Shown here piece by piece: positions 17,056 through 25,531 of a DNA stretch of 64,000 nucleotides (position 1 is the first letter of the stretch; the number at the start of each line of letters is the position of its first letter). The translations under genes and the position numbers were made by a program. Location: positions 1 to 64,000 of the forward strand of contig CAJYRQ010000032.1 of the NCBI GenBank assembly GCA_913777465.1. The letters are read 5' to 3'. The notes below the pieces were generated by a model, which saw nothing but the letters and a program-made list of their open reading frames with translations, did not search any database and had not been told where the DNA came from. This DNA is from an uncultured Chryseobacterium sp. (GTDB lineage: Bacteria > Bacteroidota > Bacteroidia > Flavobacteriales > Weeksellaceae).

Positions 17056-17170
17056 ATTTAACAATGTATCGGTGTAACAATGTATCAATGAAGTGCTTCA
17101 ACAAGCTCAGCATGACAGTAATTGTTACATTTTTACATTGGTATACTGTTACATTATTTTACTGTTACAT
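17056..17170. repeat. inverted octamer array with nested CATGCTGAGC-type repeat, paaA-paaB gap
   Basis: CAATGTATCGGTGTAACAAT and TGTATCAATG face TTACATTGG and CTGTTACATT units. The loop at 17094-17116 holds the inverse of the word at 15328-15350 with two mismatches over 22 bases. The array runs into the last codons of paaA (NVTVK). Confidence 0.75.
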
Positions 17171-18089
17171 TGCGCTCTGCAAACGCGGCCGCCGCTTCTT
17201 TTACCCAGGAATTTTCTCTCTGGGCTTTTCTTTTGGTTTCGATACGCTTTTTATTGCATGGTCCGTTTCCTTTCAGGATTTCCATGAATTCATCCCACGG
17301 AAGCTCCCCGAAATCATAATGCTGTCTTTCCTCATTCCACTTCAGATCTTTATCCGGAACCGTTAAGCCTAAGAATTCAGCCTGTGAAACCGTAACATCG
17401 ATAAACCTTTGACGAAGGCTGTCGTTGCTTTCTCTTTTCACGCGGTAATTCATCGATATTTTGGAGTTTGGCGAACTGTCGTCATTCGGGCCAAACATCA
17501 TCAATGCCGGCCACCAGAAACGGTTTAGAGAGGCTTGTGCCATTTCTTTCTGCTGCCTGGTTCCGCGGCAAAGGGCCATTAAAATTTCATACCCCTGTCT
17601 TTGGTGGAAGGATTCTTCTTTACAGATCTTTACCATTGCTCTGGAATAGGGCCCGTAGGAATTACCCATCAGCATCACCTGGTTCATGATCGCCGCACCG
17701 TCTACCAGCCATCCAATGGCGCCGATATCGGCCCAGCTCAACGTTGGATAGTTGAAGATGCTTGAATATTTGGCTTTCCCGGATAACATATCTTCATAGG
17801 TCGCATCACGATCAGCTCTGATGCTGCCGTCCCCTAAAGTTTCGGTAGCGGAATACAGGTATAATCCGTGTCCGGCCTCATCCTGAACTTTAGCCAGTAA
17901 GGCCATTTTTCTTCTCAAAGAAGGTGCTCTGGAAATCCAGTTGGCTTCCGGCAGCATTCCTACAATTTCAGAGTGGGCGTGCTGGGAGATCTGACGAACC
18001 AAAAGCTTCCTGTAATCATCAGGCATTACATCTTTCGGCTCTACTTTATTTTCGTCGTGTACATATTGTACGAATTTTTCTAAGTCCAT
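17154..18089 (-). CDS. paaA: phenylacetyl-CoA 1,2-epoxidase catalytic subunit PaaA
   Basis: A 311-residue di-iron oxygenase subunit that inserts oxygen into the aromatic ring of phenylacetyl-CoA. Helical ferritin-like core with metal-ligand segments QDEAGHGLY and [10 protein letters not shown] (E-x2-H patterns), and a conserved PNDDSSPNS stretch. It ends with a short C-terminal tail encoded by an intergenic repeat. First of the ABC block and follows paaE. Confidence 0.95.
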   Translation of the reverse strand: MDLEKFVQYVHDENKVEPKDVMPDDYRKLLVRQISQHAHSEIVGMLPEANWISRAPSLRRKMALLAKVQDEAGHGLYLYSATETLGDGSIRADRDATYEDMLSGKAKYSSIFNYPTLSWADIGAIGWLVDGAAIMNQVMLMGNSYGPYSRAMVKICKEESFHQRQGYEILMALCRGTRQQKEMAQASLNRFWWPALMMFGPNDDSSPNSKISMNYRVKRESNDSLRQRFIDVTVSQAEFLGLTVPDKDLKWNEERQHYDFGELPWDEFMEILKGNGPCNKKRIETKRKAQRENSWVKEAAAAFAERNVTVK

Positions 18090-18112
18090 AATTAAAATTT
18101 TTCAAATTTTAA

Positions 18113-18227
18113 AATGTAACAATATATAAATGTAACAATGTATCAGTGTAATAGTATATCAATGTCATAATGTACAAATCCGACAATAATTGTTACATTG
18201 GTAAATTGTTATATCGGTATATTAATT
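18113..18227. repeat. inverted octamer array, paaE-paaA gap
   Basis: A left run AATGTAAC AATATATA AATGTAAC AATGTATC AGTGTAAT, then AATTGTTACATTGG and TAAATTGTTATATCGG on the right. It fills almost all of the 136-base gap. Confidence 0.75.
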
Positions 18228-19311
18228 ACACATCATAATTCAGCATCACCACATTGGTGGTCGGGTGGCACTGGCAGGTCAGCACATAGCCTCTGGCTAC
18301 TTCTTCCTCGGTAAGCGCGTAGTTCTTTTCCATGAAGACTTCTCCTTCCAGAACTTCAGCTTTACACGTACAGCACACTCCTCCTTTGCAGGCAAACGGC
18401 ACCGGAAGATTGTCCCTTAATGCTTTATCTAAGATACTTTCTTTTTTTGAGTTGAGGTGGAATGAATATTCATCATCATCAATAATCACCGTCACCATGC
18501 TTTCGATATTGGCAATAGCCTTGAATTCATCGCTCATCTCTTCTGAATTTTCTTCATCCGGAGCGGTGAAATACTCAAACAATACCTGAATGGCCGGTAC
18601 TTTTTTATCTTTTTTCAGATAATCCGCTACGTTTTTGATCATTTCTGCAGGGCCGCAGATGAAATAGGTCGCTTCCTTCACATCGATCTCAGGATGTCTT
18701 TCAAACAGCTGCTCCAGCTTATCCGGACAGATTCTTCCTTCAAACAGTTCATCCTCATGCTTCTCACGGCTGACAAGGTAAATGACTTTCAATCTCCCAT
18801 TGAATTTCTGTACCAGTGCCTCGATCTCCGCTTTCTTCATCACATGGTTCATGCTCCGGTTGCTGTAAAAAAGATACGCATTGGAATCCGGTTCCTGGTA
18901 TAAACTTTCTTTGATGTTGGAAAGTACCGGGCTGATGCCGCTTCCCGCAGCCAGTCCGATATAGGTTTTCACATTGGTCGGGTGATACGAAGTATTGAAG
19001 CCGCCCATCGGAGGCATCACTTCCAGCACCTCATCCATATGAAGATGTTCGTTGAAATAGCCGGAAACTTTGCCGCCTTCCAGCAACTTGACCAATACTT
19101 CCAGCGTATTGCTTTTTTCGCTGGGTGCATTGCAGATGGAATAAGAACGCCGCTCTTCATTCCCGTTGATCATCATACGGAAATTAAGATACTGCCCCTG
19201 TTTGAATCTGAATTTATCTTTCAGCTCTTCAGGGATTTCCACGGCTACATTCACGGCATCCGCTGTATCTTTCTGAACCTTTACGGTTTTTAGTTTATAA
19301 AATGAATTCAT
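18226..19311 (-). CDS. paaE: phenylacetyl-CoA epoxidase reductase PaaE
   Basis: A 361-residue oxidoreductase that passes electrons from NADPH to PaaA. The FAD-binding RRSYSICNAP (residues 50-60) is followed by an NAD domain with GLAAGSGISPVLS and a C-terminal plant-type [2Fe-2S] ferredoxin domain, Cys ligands in CKGGVCCTC and a later LTCQC. The start ATG at 19311 shares one base with the paaK stop (TAATG), which indicates translational coupling. Confidence 0.94.
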   Translation of the reverse strand: MNSFYKLKTVKVQKDTADAVNVAVEIPEELKDKFRFKQGQYLNFRMMINGNEERRSYSICNAPSEKSNTLEVLVKLLEGGKVSGYFNEHLHMDEVLEVMPPMGGFNTSYHPTNVKTYIGLAAGSGISPVLSNIKESLYQEPDSNAYLFYSNRSMNHVMKKAEIEALVQKFNGRLKVIYLVSREKHEDELFEGRICPDKLEQLFERHPEIDVKEATYFICGPAEMIKNVADYLKKDKKVPAIQVLFEYFTAPDEENSEEMSDEFKAIANIESMVTVIIDDDEYSFHLNSKKESILDKALRDNLPVPFACKGGVCCTCKAEVLEGEVFMEKNYALTEEEVARGYVLTCQCHPTTNVVMLNYDV

Positions 19312-20627
19312 TATCTTTTGAGTATTCTGTTGATTTTTCCGCCCTCGCATTTCGGCAGGCTGTCCTGGGCGTGAATTTTCACGGCGGTGGTAATGCCTAC
19401 CCGCTTTTTGATTTCGTTTTCTATATTTTTACCGAAATTTCCGACAAAAGTAAGATATTCGTCGGTATCCTGTCGCAGGTGGGAAGATTTTATAAAGCCG
19501 GCATCGATTTCCACATCGATGTCCAGTGCTACGCACATCTGTTCTTTTTCCACCGGTGTCAGGTAATAATTCGGAACTACTCCCGGAACGTGGGAAAATG
19601 CTTCTTCAATCTGACTAGGATAGACGTTTACGCCTCTTACGATCAGCATATCATCTGCTCTTCCGAGGATCGGTTTCATTTTTACCATGGTCCGCTTTCC
19701 TTTTTCATCGTAATACAGGCTGGTGATGTCATTAGTCCAGTAACGCAACAGCGGCATAGCCTTCTTCGTTAAAGTCGTAATAACAAGAACGCCTTCTTCT
19801 CCAAAAGGAACCGGTTGTTTGGTAACCGGGTCTAAAATTTCAGGATAAAAGTGATCTTCCCAGATATAGGAACCGCCCTTTTCTTCAAAATCTTCCACGG
19901 ATACCCCGGGGCCGATGATTTCGCTAAGCCCATAGATATTAGTGGCATGAACACCCAGACGTTCTTCAATATGATTCCTGATGATTTCTGTCCAAGGTTC
20001 TGAACCTAATACTGCATATTTCAGGCTGATTTCTTCAGGAGCAATTCCTCTTCTCGTCAGTTCATCTGCAATCGTCAGAGCATAGGAAGGCGAACAACAA
20101 AGGACCTCCGGTTTGAAATCTATAATCAGATCCACCTGTCTCGAAGTCATTCCCCCGGAAATCGGAAGAACGCTCATGCCCAGCTTTTCCGCTCCGTAAT
20201 GAAGCCCAAGTCCGCCGGTAAAAATACCATAGCCATAAGCGTTGTGCAGCTGCATTCCAGGTCTCGCTCCTGCGGCATTTAATGATCTGGCTACGACTTC
20301 ACTGAACAAATCGACATCTTCTTTAGTATATCCCACCACCGTCGGTTTTCCCGTTGTTCCGCTGGAGCAGTGAATCCGCTGCAGTTCACTTTTAGGAACC
20401 GTGCATAATCCGAATGGGTAATTGTCTCTTAAATCCTGTTTGTAGGTGATCGGCAGTTTAGCAATGTCATCAATAGATCGTATATCTTCTGGTGAAAGTC
20501 CGGACTCCATCAATTTCCCTGCATAAAACTCCGATTTCTCACCCAAATACCATACCAAGCGAACCAATCGCTCAGACTGTAAAGCCCGCAACTGGTCCAA
20601 TCGTAAATATTCCACTGAAAAATCCAT
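19311..20627 (-). CDS. paaK: phenylacetate-CoA ligase PaaK
   Basis: A 438-residue adenylate-forming ligase that activates phenylacetate with ATP and CoA, the first step of the pathway. Motifs: HCSSGTTGKPTVVGYT (ATP loop), IYGLSEIIGPGV, YWTNDITSLY and a C-terminal lysine region (LPKCEGGKINRI). An ATG at 20645 is also in frame but lies inside the probable operator, so 20627 (MDFSVEYL) is preferred. It is the first gene of the paa operon. Confidence 0.94.
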   Translation of the reverse strand: MDFSVEYLRLDQLRALQSERLVRLVWYLGEKSEFYAGKLMESGLSPEDIRSIDDIAKLPITYKQDLRDNYPFGLCTVPKSELQRIHCSSGTTGKPTVVGYTKEDVDLFSEVVARSLNAAGARPGMQLHNAYGYGIFTGGLGLHYGAEKLGMSVLPISGGMTSRQVDLIIDFKPEVLCCSPSYALTIADELTRRGIAPEEISLKYAVLGSEPWTEIIRNHIEERLGVHATNIYGLSEIIGPGVSVEDFEEKGGSYIWEDHFYPEILDPVTKQPVPFGEEGVLVITTLTKKAMPLLRYWTNDITSLYYDEKGKRTMVKMKPILGRADDMLIVRGVNVYPSQIEEAFSHVPGVVPNYYLTPVEKEQMCVALDIDVEIDAGFIKSSHLRQDTDEYLTFVGNFGKNIENEIKKRVGITTAVKIHAQDSLPKCEGGKINRILKR

Positions 20628-20634
20628 AACTAAA

Positions 20635-20648
20635 CTAACTAACATTTG
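20635..20648. promoter_or_regulatory. probable PaaR (TetR) operator
   Basis: The 14-base inverted repeat CTAACATTTGTTAG fits the outer positions of the operator CNAACGNNCGTTNG, recalled for PaaR of Thermus. It lies just downstream of the predicted transcription start and upstream of the paaK ATG, a good place for repression. Confidence 0.55.
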
Positions 20649-20655
20649 TTAGGTG

Positions 20656-20687
20656 TAAATGTAAAAAGAATTTTAGAAATGACAAAA
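20656..20687 (-). promoter_or_regulatory. paa operon promoter
   Basis: On the minus strand TTTTG (20683-20687) and TACATTTA (20656-20663) are 19 bases apart. This is close to the Bacteroidetes -33 TTTG / -7 TAnnTTTG pattern, with 7 of 8 matches at -7. The predicted start falls at the edge of the operator. Confidence 0.55.
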
Positions 20688-21293
20688 TTTTCATGATTTT
20701 CGTCATGTGGGGGCTTTTAACGTTGAAGAGGCGGTAATTTTAACACATAAGGCACATGAGAATTTAGTCTCCTGCTTTGCGTATATTTTAGAACACATCA
20801 AAGATTTTTATAATAGAAGTTAAATAAAAGTTTTCTATTACCTATATCATACTGGCTCTAATGCTATGTTTAGATTCCCTGCGGGAATGACAAACATTGT
20901 AGTGAAACATAGCAGGTAAATTTCCTGACGCTTCTGTCATTCCGAATCCCTACGCAATTCTTCCTCAGTATTTTTATAATTCTGTAAGAATTCCGACGCT
21001 AATTTTCTATATGATCCGCTAATACTATGCTGAGATTCCTGCAGAATGATAAATTGCATGCTTAAGTTTTATCCTCCTTATGTCTTAAATACAACGTACT
21101 CATCTGTGAAAATCCGTGTCAATCCGTGGTTGATAAATTTTGGATGAAGCCAGGCCCAATATAGCCTCTATTTAAACGGAGCTTCCTTGGGCAAGCTCAG
21201 GATCACATTGCCCGTTCCTATTGACTATTCCTTACATTAAAGTAGAGCTTTGCAAAAATATCCGTGAAAATCCTTAAAATCTGTGAGAACATC
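20688..21293. other. gene-free interval rich in dispersed repeats
   Basis: No credible gene between the paa promoter and the paaR stop. It holds the palindromic repeat cluster at 20855-21053, then text of the kind ATCTGTGAAAATCCGTGTC (about 21101) and a second CCGTGAAAATCC near 21261. These words recur in many bacterial intergenic regions. Confidence 0.6.
20855..21053. repeat. dispersed GAATC/GATTC palindromic element cluster
   Basis: Pieces of one repeat family: GCTCTAATGCTATGTTTAGA with GATTCCCTGCGGGAATGACA (20856-20893), an opposite half beginning TGTCATTCCGAATCCCTACGC (20936), and a nearly full unit 20977-21053 ending CTAATACTATGCTGAGATTC and CTGCAGAATGATAAA. The ends are complementary. 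Related copies are at 31718-31874. Confidence 0.7.
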
Positions 21294-21872
21294 TTACAGC
21301 TTAGGTTTTCCCAGCAATCCGAAAAGAATCTTATCCCTGATCTCAGCCGTAATTTCCGTAGTGGATTCCGTGTTTCTTTTGAACCAGAAATAGGAATTAT
21401 TGAGAGTATGGAGAATAAACCGGGTGGTGAAAGACGATGACCTGAGTTCCCACTGCTCTGCTTTGTAAATATCGGAGATCAGCTGTTCCACTTCCTGCTG
21501 GTAATTTTTCCGGAGATCCACGAATTCAGCGAGCCTTTCTTCCAGGTGCTTCCATTCATTGGAATAGATATGGGTCACATCACGGTTCTGGAGGACTACC
21601 GATAAGTGCTTTTCGATAAACAGATTGAGTTTTTCCCTCGGCGCAATCTCTGTATTTTTCACTTCCTGAAGCTCGTCGAAAAATTCCTGCGCAATGCCGA
21701 AGCAGATCCACTCCAGAATTTCCTCCTTGGAACGGATATGTGCATACAAAGAAGCTGCCTTGATATTCAGCCGGGTGGCCAGGTCACGCACGGAGCTTCC
21801 CATATAGCCTTTCTCCTTGAAAAGTTCTACGGCAACATCCAATATTTTCTTTTGTTTTTCTTTAAGTTCCAT
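21294..21872 (-). CDS. paaR: TetR/AcrR family regulator, PaaR-like
   Basis: A 192-residue TetR-family repressor. The helix-turn-helix is in residues 5-50 (ILDVAVELFKEKGYMGSSVRDLATRLNIKAASLYAH). The C-terminal ligand domain is all-helical. The longer open frame to 22001 is translated from a dispersed repeat; the ATG at 21872 gives the normal N-terminus. It lies 667 bases upstream of paaK, same strand, and probably senses phenylacetyl-CoA to control the paa operon. Function is inferred from context and family. Confidence 0.8.
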   Translation of the reverse strand: MELKEKQKKILDVAVELFKEKGYMGSSVRDLATRLNIKAASLYAHIRSKEEILEWICFGIAQEFFDELQEVKNTEIAPREKLNLFIEKHLSVVLQNRDVTHIYSNEWKHLEERLAEFVDLRKNYQQEVEQLISDIYKAEQWELRSSSFTTRFILHTLNNSYFWFKRNTESTTEITAEIRDKILFGLLGKPKL

Positions 21873-21883
21873 CAGGTAAAACA

Positions 21884-21891
21884 CAAAAGTA
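21884..21891 (-). promoter_or_regulatory. paaR promoter -7 element
   Basis: TACTTTTG on the minus strand matches TAnnTTTG exactly, 12 bases before the paaR ATG. No clear -33 TTG is seen. Confidence 0.5.
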
Positions 21892-21956
21892 CTTATTTTG
21901 GTCGTAAAACGGGATTTTTGGGATATGATTTTTGAAGAAGGGTTTATATTTAGAAT

Positions 21957-21983
21957 GGAAGAGGGAAGCCGGAGGCTGGAAGT
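21957..21983. repeat. dispersed 27-mer repeat, copy A
   Basis: GAAGAGGGAAGCC then GGAGGCTGGAAGTT. Reverse complement differs from copy B (39311-39337) at 2 of 27 positions. Further copies at 46394-46420 and 46839-46865. Confidence 0.75.
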
Positions 21984-22435
21984 TTCTTCTGCTAACATCA
22001 CAGTTGAACAAATTTCTTTATACGGTTTTGACTTTGCTTAAAACTGGCCTTGCGAATTACTCCGTTAAAATTCTTTGCATTCTCGCTCCTTCTTAATGGA
22101 GAATTGCTCATTGTTGATTACTATTCGGTTTAAAAGATTAATGAACTGACTTTTATTCCGGTGTTTTTTTGCTAAAATATTGAACATCGGAAAATTTGAC
22201 CATTGATTCTTGATTAAAAATGCAAAATCCGGAAAATTTGTCTTTTATTTTTGAAAATTCAACAATTGAACACTTTTTGTGATATAGTTTCCGAATTAAA
22301 TGATTAAATATGATGGAGGGCATCAGAAATTAGAAAAATCAGATTTTTAAAATTAACATTTTATTAAATGCTTGTGGTCTGAAATCTGATGTCTGAAATC
22401 AAAACAAAAACTGAATAACATCAAAATATAAAGAT

Positions 22436-25030
22436 ATGAATTTAAACCAATATACTGTAAAATCGCAGGAAGCCATCCAGGCCGCACAACAGGTAGCCAT
22501 GGAATTTGGTAACCAGAGTATCGAGCCTCAACATCTTCTTGAAGGTATTTTTCAGGTGGATGAAAATATTTCGCCGTTCTTACTGAAAAAATCTGAAGCC
22601 GATGCGGCTTTGGTACGGGAACGCAACCGTGAAAATCTGGAAAAACTTCCAAAAGTGCAGGGAGGAAACATTTACCTTTCCCAATCGGCCAACAAAGTAT
22701 TGCTGGATGCTCCGAATATTGCCAAAAAAATGGGTGATGAATACGTAACCATCGAGCATTTATGGCTTTCCCTGATCGAAACGAATTCGGAAGTATCGAA
22801 GATGCTGAAAGACATGGGCGTTACCCGGAATCTGCTGGAAGGCGGAATCAAAGAATTAAGAAAAGGAAGCAAGGCTACTTCTGCAAGTTCGGAAGAGACT
22901 TACCAATCCTTGAATAAATATGCCAAAAATTTCAATGAATTGGCTGCGGAAGGCAAGCTTGATCCGGTGATCGGACGTGATGAAGAGATCAGAAGGGTGT
23001 TGCAGATTCTTTCCAGAAGAACCAAAAACAACCCGATCTTAATTGGTGAGCCGGGTGTAGGTAAAACCGCCATCGCGGAAGGAATTGCCCACAGAATCAT
23101 CAGCGGCGACGTTCCTGAAAACCTGATGGATAAAACACTATACTCATTGGATATGGGTGCATTGATTGCCGGAGCCAAATACAAAGGGGAATTTGAAGAA
23201 AGACTGAAATCGGTAGTTAATGAGGTGATCAAATCCGACGGGCAGATCATCCTTTTCATTGATGAGATCCACACTTTGGTCGGAGCCGGAGGTGGCGAAG
23301 GTGCCATGGATGCTGCGAACATCCTGAAACCGGCCCTGGCAAGAGGAGAATTAAGAGCCATTGGTGCGACAACCCTAAATGAATACCAGAAATATTTCGA
23401 AAAAGATAAAGCTTTGGAAAGGCGTTTCCAGAAAGTAATGGTGGAAGAGCCAGATACCGAATCCGCAATTTCCATTCTTCGGGGAATCAAAGACAAATAT
23501 GAAGCGCACCATAAAGTAAGAATCAAAGACGAGGCGATTATTGCCGCGGTAGAAATGTCGCAGCGGTATATCTCCGACCGTTTCCTGCCGGATAAAGCGA
23601 TTGACCTGATCGACGAAGCTTCCGCCAAACTGAGAATGGAAATCAATTCCAAGCCGGAAGAGCTGGATGTTCTCGACCGAAGGCTGATGCAGTTGGAAAT
23701 TGAGCTGGCCGCCATTTCAAGAGAAGGTAACCAGACCAAAATCGACCATTTGAAAGAAGACATTGCCCGGATTTCCGAGCAGCGTAACGAGATCAATGCG
23801 AAATGGCTGAAAGAAAAACAGAAATCTGAGGATCTGACCCGGATTAAGACCGATATCGAGTCTCTGAAACTGGAAGCGGAAAGGGCTTCAAGAGCCGGTG
23901 ATTACGCCAAAGTAGCCGAGATCCAGTACGGAAAACTGCGCGAAAAAGAAGATGAGCTTTCCAAGCTTGAACTTGAAATGCAGAACCACCAGAATGAACT
24001 GATTAAAGAAGAAGTGACTTCCGAGAATATCTCTGAGGTAATTGCTAAATGGACCGGTATTCCGGTAACCAAGCTACTGCAATCGGAAAGAGAGAAATTG
24101 CTGAACCTGGAAACGGAATTGCACCATCGGGTTGTAGGACAGGACGAAGCCATTACGGCAGTTGCCGACGCAATCCGAAGAAACAGGGCCGGGTTAAGCG
24201 ATGATAAAAAACCGATCGGATCATTCCTGTTTCTGGGAACCACCGGGGTCGGAAAAACCGAGCTGGCGAAGGCTCTTGCAGAGTTCTTGTTTGATGATGA
24301 GAACAATATGACGAGGATTGATATGAGTGAATATCAGGAACGCCACAGTGTTTCAAGATTGGTGGGTGCCCCTCCGGGATATGTAGGATATGATGAAGGC
24401 GGACAGCTGACAGAAGCGGTAAGAAGAAGACCCTATTCCGTAGTGCTTCTGGACGAAATTGAAAAAGCGCATCCGGATGTTTTCAATACTCTGCTTCAGG
24501 TTTTAGATGACGGACGTTTGACCGACAATAAAGGGAGGATGGTGAATTTCAAAAACTCGATTATCATCATGACCTCGAATTTAGGCTCTCACCTGATCCA
24601 GGAGAATTTTGAAAACATCACCGATGAGAACCAGGATGAAATTGTCGATAAAACAAAAGACCAGGTTTTCGACCTGTTGAAACAAACGCTGCGTCCGGAA
24701 TTCCTGAACAGGATCGACGAAGTGGTATTGTTCCAGCCTCTAAGAAAAAAAGAGATCGGAAAAATCGTGACCTATCAGCTGAGAGGATTTAATGACATGC
24801 TGGCCAAAAGGAATATCATTATGACCGCCACCCAGGATGCCGTGGATTACCTGATGAACAAAGGTTATGATCCGGCTTTCGGCGCAAGACCGCTGAAAAG
24901 AGTGATTCAGCAGGAAGTCCTCAACAGGCTGTCCAGAGAAATCCTCGCCGGTAAAGTAAACGACGGAGACCGCATCACCCTGGATTACTTCGAGGAAACC
25001 GGACTCGTGTTCAGACCCGCTGACTTATAA
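22436..25030 (+). CDS. clpB: ATP-dependent chaperone ClpB
   Basis: An 864-residue Hsp100 disaggregase. Residues 1-150 are the Clp N-domain. The first AAA+ module has Walker A GEPGVGKTAIAEG near residue 203, and the second has GTTGVGKTELAKA near residue 601. Between them, about residues 410-530, lies the long coiled-coil middle domain that separates ClpB from ClpC and ClpA. It works with DnaK to reactivate aggregated proteins. It is monocistronic, ended by the hairpin at 25061-25094. Confidence 0.97.
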   Translation: MNLNQYTVKSQEAIQAAQQVAMEFGNQSIEPQHLLEGIFQVDENISPFLLKKSEADAALVRERNRENLEKLPKVQGGNIYLSQSANKVLLDAPNIAKKMGDEYVTIEHLWLSLIETNSEVSKMLKDMGVTRNLLEGGIKELRKGSKATSASSEETYQSLNKYAKNFNELAAEGKLDPVIGRDEEIRRVLQILSRRTKNNPILIGEPGVGKTAIAEGIAHRIISGDVPENLMDKTLYSLDMGALIAGAKYKGEFEERLKSVVNEVIKSDGQIILFIDEIHTLVGAGGGEGAMDAANILKPALARGELRAIGATTLNEYQKYFEKDKALERRFQKVMVEEPDTESAISILRGIKDKYEAHHKVRIKDEAIIAAVEMSQRYISDRFLPDKAIDLIDEASAKLRMEINSKPEELDVLDRRLMQLEIELAAISREGNQTKIDHLKEDIARISEQRNEINAKWLKEKQKSEDLTRIKTDIESLKLEAERASRAGDYAKVAEIQYGKLREKEDELSKLELEMQNHQNELIKEEVTSENISEVIAKWTGIPVTKLLQSEREKLLNLETELHHRVVGQDEAITAVADAIRRNRAGLSDDKKPIGSFLFLGTTGVGKTELAKALAEFLFDDENNMTRIDMSEYQERHSVSRLVGAPPGYVGYDEGGQLTEAVRRRPYSVVLLDEIEKAHPDVFNTLLQVLDDGRLTDNKGRMVNFKNSIIIMTSNLGSHLIQENFENITDENQDEIVDKTKDQVFDLLKQTLRPEFLNRIDEVVLFQPLRKKEIGKIVTYQLRGFNDMLAKRNIIMTATQDAVDYLMNKGYDPAFGARPLKRVIQQEVLNRLSREILAGKVNDGDRITLDYFEETGLVFRPADL

Positions 25031-25060
25031 GTAGTTTTTTTCATATATATTATTTTTGTA

Positions 25061-25094
25061 GTAAGTGCCGCAGATTTTTGTCTGCGGCACTTAC
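25061..25094 (+). terminator. clpB terminator
   Basis: A 14-bp perfect stem GTAAGTGCCGCAGA with 6-base loop, followed by TTTTAT, 30 bases after the clpB stop. Confidence 0.9.
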
Positions 25095-25306
25095 TTTTAT
25101 GTTTACTGAATCCTATAAACGCAAAGAGCACTAAGATTTTTTAATACTAACTGTTTTTAGGTTCGCAATGGCGTTTCACTCAGCCAAGAACATGATGTTT
25201 TTGAATTGTGAAATCATTAAACTTTTCTGCGAATAATAACTTTTTTAGTTACTTTTAAAAAGCAGTCGCAGTAAAAAGCGTCGGAGTTTATATGTTATTA
25301 ATCTAG

Positions 25307-25324
25307 ACCACTCTTTCGAGTGGT
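25307..25324 (+). terminator. orphan terminator hairpin
   Basis: ACCACTC TTTC GAGTGGT followed by TTTT. No gene ends nearby on this strand after clpB, whose own terminator lies 210 bases earlier. Confidence 0.6.
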
Positions 25325-25531
25325 TTTCATTTGTCTTTATATCATGAATTTTCATCTGATAGAATTAAGCTATTCCCAAATACAATCTTTAAATATTAAC
25401 AGATTAATCTTTTTCATTAAACCCACAATCCGTAAAAACCCCATAAATAATCAGGAAAAAACCGTGTGGCATCAAGCTCTTTTTTTCCGAGATTTGCAGG
25501 ACCAACTAAGATTTCATTAAAAAACGAGCTT

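Larger units (their letters stand above)
21873..22435. other. gene-free interval between paaR and clpB
   Basis: About 560 bases. Holds the paaR promoter, a dispersed 27-mer repeat (21957-21983) and an AT-rich clpB leader with CTGAAATCTGATGTCTGAAA text. No heat-shock operator (CIRCE) is visible before clpB. Confidence 0.55.
25031..25531. other. gene-free interval after clpB
   Basis: About 500 bases with two hairpin terminators (25061-25094, 25307-25324). Between them lies text such as AAACGCAAAGAGCACTAAGA and GGTTCGCAATGGCGTTTCAC, which looks like a dispersed repeat. Short frames here are not convincing genes. A small RNA ending at the second hairpin is possible. Confidence 0.5.

Noticed and set aside
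21873-22001. N-terminal extension of the TetR regulator
   Set aside because: The extra 43 residues are read from a dispersed repeat, and a promoter element lies inside them.
22900-23796. 298-codon minus-strand frame opposite clpB
   Set aside because: Composition (Ser/Ile/Leu-rich, no family motif) is that of a frame antisense to a highly conserved gene.
25105-25200. Possible tRNA because of GGTTCG text
   Set aside because: No cloverleaf stems could be formed around it; the text looks like a dispersed repeat.
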